Shown here: piece by piece, positions 1 through 7,966 of the stretch
Position numbering within the stretch: the stretch's first letter is position 1
Layout of the letters: the number at the start of each line of letters is the position of its first letter
Assembly: GCF_003205195.1 (NCBI RefSeq)
Contig: NZ_QJRY01000004.1
Location: forward strand, 372,001-436,000
Reading direction: 5' to 3'
Length of the DNA: 64,000 nt
Source of the DNA: Peteryoungia wuzhouensis
GTDB taxonomy: Bacteria; Pseudomonadota; Alphaproteobacteria; Rhizobiales; Rhizobiaceae
The notes under the pieces: model-generated
The model's database searches: none
Seen by the model: only the letters and a program-made list of their open reading frames with translations
What the model was told of the DNA's origin: nothing
Made by a program: the position numbers and the translations under genes

Positions 1-61
1 GTTCTTCGCGAGCCGGTTGGCATTGGCGTCAAGAACCCCGCGTGATTTGGGAACTTGTAAG

Positions 62-80
62 TTGGAAAAAAGCTTTCCAA
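62..80. other. Short perfect inverted repeat
   Basis: A 7-base arm (TTGGAAA) and its complement (TTTCCAA) flank a 5-base loop, just beyond the 3' end of the sensor kinase gene. No T-tract follows on the minus strand, so it could be a weak terminator or chance. I recognise no gene in bases 1-154. Confidence 0.3.
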
Positions 81-154
81 GCGCATCGGCGGAATGTCCG
101 CCTTGATGTCATGCGCTTTATCCTTCGTCGCGTCTCAGATGTCGCTGGGCACGC

Positions 155-1663
155 TCACGCGGCGGCCGGAAGGTAAAAGCTGACCTGCAAATGGGCCTGT
201 TCGCGACAGAAGTCAAGATTTCTTTTGCACTGCGAAAGGAAGGAGGTGGCAGACGCCTCCCGTCCGGGGGGCGGATTTGCTTCCCATTTCAGCCGTTTGA
301 CGGGGTCTGCGGGGGGGGCGAAGCGCAATGTGACGCGCAGGCCCGAGATGTCGCCATTCTCGATTTTGACGTCGATGCCATAGACCTCGGCAATGTCGCT
401 GACGATGGAAAGCCCGATGCCGGTGCCGGCGATGCGGGTATCCAGGCGCACGCCGCGCTCGGTCATGCGTTTTAAGTCCGCCTCGCCGACGCCAGGGCCG
501 TCATCGGCGACAATCAGCGTCACGCCGGCCGGGGAGGCGCTGGCTTGGATATCGATCCGGCTCCTTGCCCATTTGACGGCGTTTTCGGTGATATTGCCAA
601 TCAGTTCCTGCAGGTCGCTCGGATCGACGCTCAGGTTCAGCGCATCCGGAACGTCGATGGTCCAGGCCAGACGTTCACCGTCAGGCGTGCGTTTCAGCGT
701 GCGCACGATCATCGCGACGCATGTTCCGAGATCGGCATCGGCGCTGCGCAGGCTGGCGGTGGCGGCAATCCGGCTGCGGGCGAGTTCGCGGTCGACATGG
801 TTGCGCATGACGCCGGCCAGATGCGCGAGTTCGGCGCCGATCTCGGTCTCGCCGCGCTCCTTGAGCGTTTCTGCGTCATTGGCGAGCACGGTAAGCGGGG
901 TCTTCAGGCCATGGGCAAGGTCGGACGAGCGGGCACGGGCGCGGGCAATCAGCGCGTCCTGGTCGTCGAGCAGGCGGTTCATCGCGTCGACCATCGGCTT
1001 CAACTCGCCGGGCAGGGGGCCGGTGAGACGGGTCGCCTTGCGGGCGCGGATGCGTTCCAGACCGTCTCCAATGGCAGAGAGCGGTTTCAGGCCAAAGGTG
1101 AGCTGCGCCAAGGAGGCGGCGACGAGAAAGGCGGCGAGGGCCAGAAGATAGGGCATGATGTCGGCGACAAAGGCCTGCCGCGCTTCGGTCACGGTGGCCG
1201 TGTCGATGGCAACGGCGAGGCGCAGCGGTCTTTCCCCATCCGGCGCCTTGGCGATGATCTTGCGCTCCTGCACGAGCAGGGTTTCGCCATCGGGGCCGAG
1301 CAGGTCGTAGCGGTGGACCGTGCCGGTCTCCTGCGGATCATCAGGCAGGGACAGCGTGTAGTCCCAGAGCGAGGACGAGCGCAGCTGGGTGCCACGCTTG
1401 TCGTCGGTCATCTGCCAGTAAAGGCCGCCATAGGGGGTGGAAAAGCGGATGTCGGTCGGGCGATCGGGCAGGCGGACCGTAGCGTTAGGGGCGAATTCGA
1501 TCTGGCCGGCGATGTTGTTGAGATGGTCGGTCAGTTCCTGGTCGAGACGGTGCTCGATGCTGCGGGTGAAGAGTTCGACGAAGACGAAGGCCGCGAGCGA
1601 CAGGGCCGCTGTGACGCTGAGCAGCGAGACGAGGACGAAGCGGGTGCGGATCGACTGGATCAC
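155..1663 (-). CDS. Two-component sensor histidine kinase
   Basis: Inner-membrane sensor kinase of 502 residues. An N-terminal membrane helix (about 8-32) and a second (about 167-192) enclose a periplasmic sensor region of about 135 residues. A HAMP-like linker follows, then a dimerisation domain with the phospho-acceptor His251 in the motif DLAHGLKTPL, and an HATPase domain with N box (NITENAVKWA) and G boxes (DDGPGVG, GTGIGLSI). The H-box resembles PhoQ-type kinases. It starts at GTG and overlaps the stop of the response regulator by four bases (GTGA), so the two are translationally coupled. The last 45 or so residues, after the ATPase fold, are rich in Cys, Pro and Arg and look like a poorly conserved tail. 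The stimulus is unknown; the PepSY neighbours suggest an envelope signal. Confidence 0.9.
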   Translation of the reverse strand: MIQSIRTRFVLVSLLSVTAALSLAAFVFVELFTRSIEHRLDQELTDHLNNIAGQIEFAPNATVRLPDRPTDIRFSTPYGGLYWQMTDDKRGTQLRSSSLWDYTLSLPDDPQETGTVHRYDLLGPDGETLLVQERKIIAKAPDGERPLRLAVAIDTATVTEARQAFVADIMPYLLALAAFLVAASLAQLTFGLKPLSAIGDGLERIRARKATRLTGPLPGELKPMVDAMNRLLDDQDALIARARARSSDLAHGLKTPLTVLANDAETLKERGETEIGAELAHLAGVMRNHVDRELARSRIAATASLRSADADLGTCVAMIVRTLKRTPDGERLAWTIDVPDALNLSVDPSDLQELIGNITENAVKWARSRIDIQASASPAGVTLIVADDGPGVGEADLKRMTERGVRLDTRIAGTGIGLSIVSDIAEVYGIDVKIENGDISGLRVTLRFAPPADPVKRLKWEANPPPGREASATSFLSQCKRNLDFCREQAHLQVSFYLPAAA

Positions 1664-2325
1664 GTGTCGGGGCCGCCCATTCTGTAGCCGAAGCCCCGCC
1701 GGGTGGTGATCGCATCGCGACCGAGCTTGCGGCGCAGGCGCCCGATCAGGACTTCGACCGAGTTGCTGTCGCGTTCAAAGTCCTGCGCATAGAGCTGTTC
1801 CGTCAGTTCCGCCTGGGAGACATGGCGGTCGGCATTCATCGCCAGATGGCTCAGGCAGCGATATTCGAGCGGGGTCATGTCGACCGGCAGGCCGGCAAGG
1901 CTCACCGCCTTGTTGCGGGTGTCGATGGCGATGTCGCCGAATTCCAGCACCGGGCTTGCCTGGCCGGCGGTCCGGCGGATGATGGCCCGCAGCCGGGCGA
2001 GCAGTTCCGCCATCTGGAACGGTTTCGGCAGATAGTCGTCGGCGCCGGCATCGATACCTTCGACCCGCTCCTGCCAGTTTCCGCGCGCGGTGAGCACGAG
2101 GACCGGCATGCGCCGGCCGGCATTGCGCCAGCGCTTGAGCACGGCAAGGCCATCCATGCCGGGCAGGCCGAGATCGAGCACGACGGCGGCGAAATCCTCT
2201 TCGTCGCCTGTAAACCAGCCGGCCTCGCCATCGGTCTCATGCACGACGACATAGCCGTCCCGCTCCAGATGGGTGGTCACGTCGCGCGCGATGCGCGGGT
2301 CGTCTTCGATCAAAAGAATGCGCAT
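1660..2325 (-). CDS. OmpR-family response regulator
   Basis: DNA-binding response regulator of 221 residues. The receiver domain (1-115) has the acidic pocket (EDD at 7-9), phospho-acceptor Asp51 in VVLDLGLPGMDG, and the conserved Lys in the LPKPF segment. A winged-helix output domain (about 125-220) ends in RRGFGYRM, typical of OmpR/PhoB proteins. It is the middle gene of a PepSY-regulator-kinase operon: its ATG shares one base with the PepSY stop (TGATG) and its stop overlaps the kinase GTG. It probably controls the divergent PepSY/cytochrome b561 pair and its own operon from the 132-base intergenic region. Confidence 0.93.
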   Translation of the reverse strand: MRILLIEDDPRIARDVTTHLERDGYVVVHETDGEAGWFTGDEEDFAAVVLDLGLPGMDGLAVLKRWRNAGRRMPVLVLTARGNWQERVEGIDAGADDYLPKPFQMAELLARLRAIIRRTAGQASPVLEFGDIAIDTRNKAVSLAGLPVDMTPLEYRCLSHLAMNADRHVSQAELTEQLYAQDFERDSNSVEVLIGRLRRKLGRDAITTRRGFGYRMGGPDT

Positions 2326-2681
2326 CAGTCGTTCTCGATCTCGCGGATCTCGCCAGAGCCGGCATCGACCTCCACCTCGACGAGCCGACCATCGGCCCGC
2401 AGCACGCGAAACTCGTAGAGGTCCAGGCCATGCTCCTGTTCGACGCGGGCCGAGACGATGTCGCCCGGAACTCTGGAGAGAACGGTGCGGCGCAGTTCCG
2501 CCAGTGATTTGATCCGGCCGCTCGCCACGCCGTCCCGGACTTCGTCATGGGCGCTTTCGTGCGGATCTTCATCCGCCTTGGCCGGCATGCCGGCCGGGAC
2601 CGCAGCGACAAGGCCGATCAGGGCACAGGTGGCGAGGCGGACCGCAAGACGGGAAAAGGATGGGCGCGGGATCGGGATCAT
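2325..2681 (-). CDS. PepSY domain-containing secreted protein
   Basis: Protein of 118 residues with an N-terminal signal sequence (about 1-36, ending near PAKA) and a C-terminal PepSY domain (about 55-118), which has the usual alternation of a basic helix (LAELRRTVLSRVPG) and strands (YEFRVLRADGRLVEVEVDAGSGEI). PepSY domains are small periplasmic modules found near protease inhibitors, sensor kinases and membrane reductases. It is first in the operon with the response regulator and kinase, so it could modulate the kinase or belong to the regulated output. The exact role is unknown. Confidence 0.82.
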   Translation of the reverse strand: MIPIPRPSFSRLAVRLATCALIGLVAAVPAGMPAKADEDPHESAHDEVRDGVASGRIKSLAELRRTVLSRVPGDIVSARVEQEHGLDLYEFRVLRADGRLVEVEVDAGSGEIREIEND

Positions 2682-2813
2682 CCCTCTTTCTTACCATCAG
2701 AAAGCTGAAATTTCGCTGACAATCGACGTCAGGTAACGCTCAGCCCGTGTCTCATAAGTTCTGTTCAACGACGCAAGGCAATCCCGCCCCGTCGTCTTTA
2801 CGAGGACACTCTC

Positions 2814-3080
2814 ATGAACAAGCTCATTGCTCTCTCGCTCATCACCTTCGCCTCCTTTGCCGGCTTTGCCCACGCCGAAGACGAAAGCACCAAGTGCGAC
2901 GCGCCGAAGGACACGTGGATGACTGAAGAGGCCATGAAGGCGAAGGCCACCGACATGGGCTACGACGTGCGCCAGGTGAAGGTCGAAGACGGCTGCTACG
3001 AAGTCTACGGCATCAAGGACGGCAAGAAGGTCGAGGCGATCTTCAACCCTGCCACCGGCGAACAGGTTGGAGCCGAGTGA
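2814..3080 (+). CDS. Small periplasmic PepSY protein
   Basis: An 88-residue protein with a clear signal peptide (1-21, cleavage after AHA) followed by a single PepSY domain. It has two cysteines (in STKCDAP and DGCYEV) that could form a disulphide, and the typical ending VEAIFNPATGEQV. It is transcribed away from the PepSY/regulator/kinase operon. Its stop shares one base with the ATG of the cytochrome b561 gene (TGATG), so the pair is co-translated. PepSY plus b561 pairs are common in alphaproteobacteria; the partner protein is the likely redox component. Confidence 0.85.
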   Translation: MNKLIALSLITFASFAGFAHAEDESTKCDAPKDTWMTEEAMKAKATDMGYDVRQVKVEDGCYEVYGIKDGKKVEAIFNPATGEQVGAE

Positions 3081-3655
3081 TGGCAAACGCCGAGCACAGC
3101 GTGCCCGGCAACCTCCAGTCCGGCCGCCGCGCGCGGCCGGCCCTGGTTGCGGTCTGGGACCCCTTCGTGCGCCTGTTTCACTGGGCGCTGGTCGGCTTTT
3201 TCGCCTTCTCCTTCCTGACCGGTGACGAATGGAAGGATGCGCATATCATCTCCGGCTATGTGATCGGTGCGCTCATCACCTTCCGGGTTCTCTGGGGCCT
3301 GATCGGGACCGAGCATGCCCGCTTTTCCAGCTTCGTCTACAGCCCGCTCACCGTCTTGCGGTTTCTGGCGGATACCGCCGCGATGCGGGCCAAGCGCTAT
3401 ATCGGCCACAATCCGGCCGGCGGGGCCATGGTGATCGCCCTGCTTGTGATGATCGCCGGTATCGTGACCACGGGCTATATGATGACCACCGATGCCTATT
3501 GGGGCATCGAATGGGTTGAGGATACGCATAAGGTCCTGGTCTATGCGACGCTCGGCCTGATCGGAATGCATATCGCCGGCGTGGTTCTCGCGAGCCTCGA
3601 GCACAAGGAGAACCTGGTGCGGGCGATGATCACCGGCAAGAAGCGCGCGGAGTGA
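3080..3655 (+). CDS. Cytochrome b561 domain protein
   Basis: Predicted four-helix inner-membrane di-heme cytochrome b of 191 residues. Candidate heme-ligand histidines lie in RLFHWALV, DAHIISGY, DTHKVLVY and GMHIAGVV, as in bacterial Ni,Fe-hydrogenase-type b561 subunits. ATG at 3080 is chosen over an in-frame GTG three bases upstream because it gives the TGATG coupling with the PepSY gene. It probably passes electrons between the quinone pool and a periplasmic acceptor. No hydrogenase or other oxidoreductase subunit is adjacent, so the partner is unknown. Confidence 0.88.
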   Translation: MANAEHSVPGNLQSGRRARPALVAVWDPFVRLFHWALVGFFAFSFLTGDEWKDAHIISGYVIGALITFRVLWGLIGTEHARFSSFVYSPLTVLRFLADTAAMRAKRYIGHNPAGGAMVIALLVMIAGIVTTGYMMTTDAYWGIEWVEDTHKVLVYATLGLIGMHIAGVVLASLEHKENLVRAMITGKKRAE

Positions 3656-3673
3656 TGTCCAGGCAGCGGTGCA

Positions 3674-3976
3674 TCATAGATCGAGATGGAGGGTGACCGT
3701 GATGAGGTCACCCTCCCCAATGTTTTCGCTGTGGCGCAGGCTGGCTTTCAACGGCAGGAGATAACTGTCGCGGCGCTTGTCGGGAAACAGCGAGGTTTTG
3801 ACATCGCTGGCGCCGATCCGTGCCCTGACGGGGATTGCGCCGAGGGCATTGGCGCGGCCGAAGAAGCGGACTTCCGACGCGGCATCCACCGGCAGGAAGA
3901 CGCCATGCCAGCCGCCGGGACCATTGAAGCGGATCACCTCGGCCTCGAACCGGATCTCATGGCCTGGCTCGCTCAT
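3674..3976 (-). CDS. DUF1905 domain protein
   Basis: A 100-residue protein matching the DUF1905 beta-barrel family: an opening strand (IRFEAEVIRFNGPGGW), the segment FFGRANALGAIPVRARIG, and the closing GEGDLITVTLHLDL. Its ATG overlaps the stop of the upstream DNA alkylation repair gene by four bases, so the two are co-expressed. The family has no established activity. It is often found fused or next to small stress-related proteins. Confidence 0.85.
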   Translation of the reverse strand: MSEPGHEIRFEAEVIRFNGPGGWHGVFLPVDAASEVRFFGRANALGAIPVRARIGASDVKTSLFPDKRRDSYLLPLKASLRHSENIGEGDLITVTLHLDL

Positions 3977-5088
3977 GCCGTTTCTTTCCCCCCGAGATCG
4001 AGGTGAAAATCTTGCCTTGCGACGGAGGCGCCGTTCAACAGGATCTCCAGCTCGTGCCGGCCAGTGTGATAGACACGGGTGGTGATCGGGCGGAGCGGGT
4101 GGCGTCTCTCCATGGTGACGCTTTCGCCGGCCGCCAATACAAGGCTCTTGCCCTTGAAGACTTTGGGCGTGAGCGAGCCATCCTTCTTCTGATGGTGGAT
4201 CGCGTAGTCGATCAGCACGGTCCGGGTCGATGCTCCGGTATTGGCCAGGTGGATGCGGAAGCCGAGTTCGCCCGGAAAGGGGATGCGGTCGCTCGCCAGA
4301 TCCAGCGCGACGGTCACGTCCGATACCGGTTCATAGCCGAAATTGGCAAGCGCCTTGACGTGCCCCTTCTTCACCAGGGTGCGCGAGGCATGTTTTAGAA
4401 GCCAGAGCCGGTTTTTCGAGGCGCCGGCCTGATGGCGCTCGACGAAATCGGCGACGAGATCCGCGTGATCCTTGGCGATGTCGTTGAGGCTGTTGGCGAC
4501 CGAACGGCGGACGTAATCTTCCTCGTCATCGATCAAGGCTTCGAGGATCGGCAGGATGGGGGCGGGATCCTGGACCAGTCTCGGCAGGCGCATGGCCCAG
4601 GGCAGGCGGGGGCGGGTGCCTTCGCTGGCAAGGCGTCGGACGTGATGGTTCGGGTCGGTCACCCAGCCTGAAATGATCGCGAGAGCCTTCTCTTGTTCGT
4701 CGGCGATGAAGGTGCGAATGCCGAATTCGGCGGTGAAATGCGGCGTGAGCGTCTTCAAGAGCGCAAGGGCGGTCTCGACGTGGCCCCGACCATGGGCCGC
4801 GATATACTGGTTGAACGAGAGCAACGCCCATCCGCTCAGCCCCGTTCTCTCCGGTGCCGGCAGGCAGTCCTGCAGGATCGCCGCCGCCGCCTCGAAATCG
4901 TCCGGCAGATGGCGATGCAGCGCGTCGGCGATGCACTGGCCGCGTTGCATGAGCTCGAGTGCATCCAGCGCCGGCAGGATGTCGGCGAGGAATGCGCTGC
5001 TGTCGAGGGCCCCCCAGGCCCGCGCCACGGCATCGGCCGTATCGCGGGCCGTGTGTGGGCCGATCAAATGTTTCAGGGCTTCGGCCAT
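3973..5088 (-). CDS. DNA alkylation repair enzyme, AlkD-like HEAT-repeat protein
   Basis: A 371-residue cytoplasmic protein. Residues 1-240 form HEAT-like helical repeats of the AlkD/AlkC superfamily of DNA glycosylases, with typical motifs NHHVRRLASEGTRPRLPWA and DEEDYVRRSVANSLNDIAKDH. Residues 245-371 form a beta-rich C-terminal domain. Members remove positively charged alkylated bases such as N3- and N7-alkylpurines. It is upstream of and overlaps the DUF1905 gene and lies just after the small monooxygenase-like gene, giving a likely three-gene operon. The catalytic residues cannot be assigned confidently by eye. Confidence 0.87.
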   Translation of the reverse strand: MAEALKHLIGPHTARDTADAVARAWGALDSSAFLADILPALDALELMQRGQCIADALHRHLPDDFEAAAAILQDCLPAPERTGLSGWALLSFNQYIAAHGRGHVETALALLKTLTPHFTAEFGIRTFIADEQEKALAIISGWVTDPNHHVRRLASEGTRPRLPWAMRLPRLVQDPAPILPILEALIDDEEDYVRRSVANSLNDIAKDHADLVADFVERHQAGASKNRLWLLKHASRTLVKKGHVKALANFGYEPVSDVTVALDLASDRIPFPGELGFRIHLANTGASTRTVLIDYAIHHQKKDGSLTPKVFKGKSLVLAAGESVTMERRHPLRPITTRVYHTGRHELEILLNGASVARQDFHLDLGGKETA

Positions 5089-5094
5089 CGATGC

Positions 5095-5394
5095 TCAGAT
5101 CGTCCCTTGCGTCTCGAAGTGCTGCATCAGGGTAACACCCGTGATTGCCGCCATGTAGGGGGCAAAGGCGGGATCGGTCTGGACCTTCATCGCTGCCGCA
5201 TCGGCGCTGGCCTTGTCGGTCCATTCAACGAGATCGGCGATCATGTCGCCCTGTTCCAGAGCGTTGAGGGCGCGCCAGCGGACGAAACCCTTATAATGGC
5301 GCACGGCCTGCATCGCCGCGCGGCGGGCCTCGGCTGCAGCGGGCTTGTTGGCGACGGTGCAAATGGCGAGTTCGAGAATGGTGTTTTCGGTCAT
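5095..5394 (-). CDS. Small ABM-like dimeric alpha/beta-barrel protein
   Basis: A 99-residue protein starting at MTENTILE. This start is preferred over one 45 bases upstream because GGAGG lies about 8 bases before it. The pattern (strand, long helix with ARRAAMQAV, FVRWRALNALEQGDMIADLVEWTDKASADAAA, terminal ITGVTLMQHF) resembles antibiotic-biosynthesis-monooxygenase-type ferredoxin-like folds. No catalytic residue is evident. It sits six bases before the AlkD-like gene, probably in the same transcript, and is divergent from the WYL regulator. Confidence 0.72.
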   Translation of the reverse strand: MTENTILELAICTVANKPAAAEARRAAMQAVRHYKGFVRWRALNALEQGDMIADLVEWTDKASADAAAMKVQTDPAFAPYMAAITGVTLMQHFETQGTI

Positions 5395-5479
5395 TCGGCT
5401 CCTCCGTGGGGTGATGATGCTTGACCTAACACGGCCCAACTGACAACCTTCTGGCCATAACCTTCATTGAGGCCTTTCT

Positions 5480-6157
5480 ATGCGCCCTGCGGACCGCCTT
5501 TTCCGGATCATCCAGCTGATGCGCTCCACCGGTCGCGCCATGACGGCGGCCGAAATTGCCGAGAAAATGGAGGTGGCGCCGCGCACCATTTATCGCGACA
5601 TGGACCATCTCATCGCTTCGGGTGCACCGATCGAGGGCGAGCGCGGCGTCGGCTACATGCTGCGCGAGGCGTTTGATGCGCCGCCGCTGACCTTCACCTT
5701 CGAACAGCTGGAGGCGCTGGCGTTTGGGCTGCGGGCCGTCGAAATGCTGGGTGACCCGAGGCTCGGCCAGGCGGCGCGGGAGGCCAGGGAGAAGATGCTC
5801 GGCATGTTGCCGATGGAACACGCCGAACGGCTGATTTCGGCGCCGATCCATGCCTTCCGTTCATCCGTGCAGCCTGAGGTGCCAGCTTGCCTCGGGGATG
5901 TCCGCACCGCACTGTCTGCCAAGCGCAAGGTCTGGATCGCCTATCACTCGCTGCCCGGCGAGCGCAGCCAGCGCATCGTCTGGCCGCTCGGTCTTTCCGT
6001 CTTCGGCGCGATCTGGGTGATGACCGCCTGGTGCGAGATGCGAGACGGCTTTCGCGATTTCCGCCTCGACCGGGTGGAGGACTGGAAGGTGATGGGCGAC
6101 CGGTTCGAGCCTGAACCGCACCAGACCTATCAGTCCTACTTGAAGCAGTTGGCCTGA
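5480..6157 (+). CDS. YafY-type HTH/WYL transcriptional regulator
   Basis: A 225-residue DNA-binding regulator. The N-terminal HTH_11 domain (about 6-60) contains AAEIAEKMEVAPRTIYRDMDHL. The C-terminal WYL domain (about 140-210) carries the ligand-binding strand IAYHSLPGERSQRIVWPLGLS, with Tyr and Leu in place of the classical W-Y-L. Such proteins respond to small molecules or nucleic-acid ligands. It is divergent from the ABM-like/AlkD/DUF1905 operon, which makes that operon the most likely target. It converges on the MttB-family gene. Confidence 0.9.
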   Translation: MRPADRLFRIIQLMRSTGRAMTAAEIAEKMEVAPRTIYRDMDHLIASGAPIEGERGVGYMLREAFDAPPLTFTFEQLEALAFGLRAVEMLGDPRLGQAAREAREKMLGMLPMEHAERLISAPIHAFRSSVQPEVPACLGDVRTALSAKRKVWIAYHSLPGERSQRIVWPLGLSVFGAIWVMTAWCEMRDGFRDFRLDRVEDWKVMGDRFEPEPHQTYQSYLKQLA

Positions 6158-6161
6158 CGCC

Positions 6162-7745
6162 TCAGAAATCCGTCGCAACTCCGCCTTCGGCCTTGCGTTT
6201 CGCGACGAAGGCGTCGAGCTCTTCCTCGACACCAGGGTCGATCGGCGGGCGCTCGTAAGAGGCCAGCTTTTCCTTGAAGACCCGGTTGGCGTGGTCGTAG
6301 GTGGTCGGGCGGCCCGCTTCCGTCCAGGTCTCGAAATTGCGCCAGTCCGAGAGGATCGGCGAGTAGAAGGCGGTCTCGTAGCGGGCGAGCGTGTGCGCCG
6401 TGCCGAAGAAATGCCCACCGGGGCCGACTTCGCGCACCGCGTCGAGCGCCAGCGCATCCTGGCTGACATCGAGCGGTGTCAGGAATTCGGCGACCATCTG
6501 CAGCATGTCGACGTCGAGGATGAATTTTTCGAAGGAGGCGGTCAGGCCGCCTTCCGTCCAGCCGGCGGAATGCATGATGAAATTGCCACCGCCCTGGGTC
6601 AGCGCCCAGAGCGAGAAGGCGGATTCGTAGGCCGCCTGGGCGTCCAGCGTATTGGCGGCATTGGTGTTGGACGTGCGGTAGGGGAAACCGTAGCGGCGGG
6701 CGAGTTGGCCGCCGACGATGACGGCCTTCATGTATTCCGGCGTGCCGAAGGCGGGCGCTCCCGTCTTCATGTCGACATTCGAGGTGAAGCCGCCATAGAC
6801 AACAGGCGCGCCGCGTTTGACCATCTGGGTGAATGCGATGCCGCAGAGCGCTTCGGCATTTTGCTGGACGACGGCGCCGGCGATGGTGACGGGGGCCATG
6901 GCGCCGGCGAGCGTGAAAGGTGTCATGACGACGACCTGGCCGCGCGACGACATTTCGATGATGCCTTGAAGCATCGGGCCATCGAGACGCAGCGGCGAAG
7001 ACGAATTGATGATGGTGAAGAGCGACGGCTCGCTCTCCATCTGCTCCATCGAGATACCCCGACCGATGCGGGCGATCTCGATGGCGTCGAGATTGCGCTG
7101 CTTGCCGAGCGAATAGCAATGGAAGACCTTGTCGGTCAGCTTCACCATGTCGGACAGGCAGTCGAGGTGGCGGACCGAGGCGTGGATGTCGATCGGCTCT
7201 ACCGGATAGCCGCCGGTCGTATGGATCACGTCGTAACACTGGGCGAGCTTCACGAGCTTGCGGAAGTCTTCCTGGTTGCCGGCGCGGCGGCCGCCCTCGC
7301 GATCGGCGACGAAGGGGGCAGAGGCGATCTGGGCGAAGACGAGGTTGTTGCCGCCCATCTTGACGTTGCGCTCGGGATTGCGGGCGAACATCTGGAATTC
7401 ACGCGGCACCGAGGCGACCATATCCATGATCAGGTTGCGATCGAAACGAACACGGTCCGAGCCTTCGGTGACGTCAGCGCCATGCGCCTTCATGATCGCG
7501 CGCGCCTCCGGCAGCATGATGTCCATGCCGATCTCTTCGAGAACGGTCAGAGAGGCCTCATGGATATCGTCGAGGGCGGAGGGGTCGAGCAGCTCGGTCT
7601 TGGTCAGGCGGTTGACGAGATTGCGATACTTGCCGGCAGCACCCGTGCGGGAGCGATCGCCGCGTCCACCAGTGCGCCTGCGGCGCTCGCCGCCCGGGGA
7701 TTGGGGTTCAGTCTCGGACAAGGCGGGTGTCGTAATGTCGCTCAT
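6162..7745 (-). CDS. Trimethylamine methyltransferase (MttB) superfamily protein
   Basis: A 527-residue cytoplasmic protein covering the whole MttB family TIM barrel (about 50-515) after a basic, disordered N-terminus. Landmark segments are TTGGYPVEP, FHCYSLGK, VVYGGFTSNVDMKTGAPAFGTPEYM and GPGGHFFGTAHTLARYETAFYSP. The gene is one open frame with no internal amber codon, so it is a non-pyrrolysine member. Some of these demethylate glycine betaine or related quaternary amines using a corrinoid partner. No corrinoid protein or methyltransferase II gene is adjacent, so the substrate is undetermined. It is divergent from the hybrid sensor kinase across 221 bases. Confidence 0.88.
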   Translation of the reverse strand: MSDITTPALSETEPQSPGGERRRRTGGRGDRSRTGAAGKYRNLVNRLTKTELLDPSALDDIHEASLTVLEEIGMDIMLPEARAIMKAHGADVTEGSDRVRFDRNLIMDMVASVPREFQMFARNPERNVKMGGNNLVFAQIASAPFVADREGGRRAGNQEDFRKLVKLAQCYDVIHTTGGYPVEPIDIHASVRHLDCLSDMVKLTDKVFHCYSLGKQRNLDAIEIARIGRGISMEQMESEPSLFTIINSSSPLRLDGPMLQGIIEMSSRGQVVVMTPFTLAGAMAPVTIAGAVVQQNAEALCGIAFTQMVKRGAPVVYGGFTSNVDMKTGAPAFGTPEYMKAVIVGGQLARRYGFPYRTSNTNAANTLDAQAAYESAFSLWALTQGGGNFIMHSAGWTEGGLTASFEKFILDVDMLQMVAEFLTPLDVSQDALALDAVREVGPGGHFFGTAHTLARYETAFYSPILSDWRNFETWTEAGRPTTYDHANRVFKEKLASYERPPIDPGVEEELDAFVAKRKAEGGVATDF

Positions 7746-7966
7746 GGTCGATCCATTGTGTCAATCTCGACATCAAGTCTCGCAGGTTCGGGCCGCAAAA
7801 GGCATTGCCGTTTGCGACGAAAAACCGGCTCATCTGGAACATCACCCGTCTTGATCACGACATTGGCCCGGAGATTCAATATTTGTTTTGTCTTTTAAAG
7901 CGATGGATGATCCGGGGTTACCCGCTGTTTACCATTCCACGTCATTTATTTGGGGGATAAATTATA

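Noticed and set aside
3..172. Open frame at the left edge of the plus strand
   Set aside because: No recognisable domain, and it runs into the 3' end of the sensor kinase gene on the other strand.
6291..7898. A 535-codon plus-strand frame opposite the MttB-family gene
   Set aside because: Shadow of a well-supported gene; the translation has no recognisable domain.
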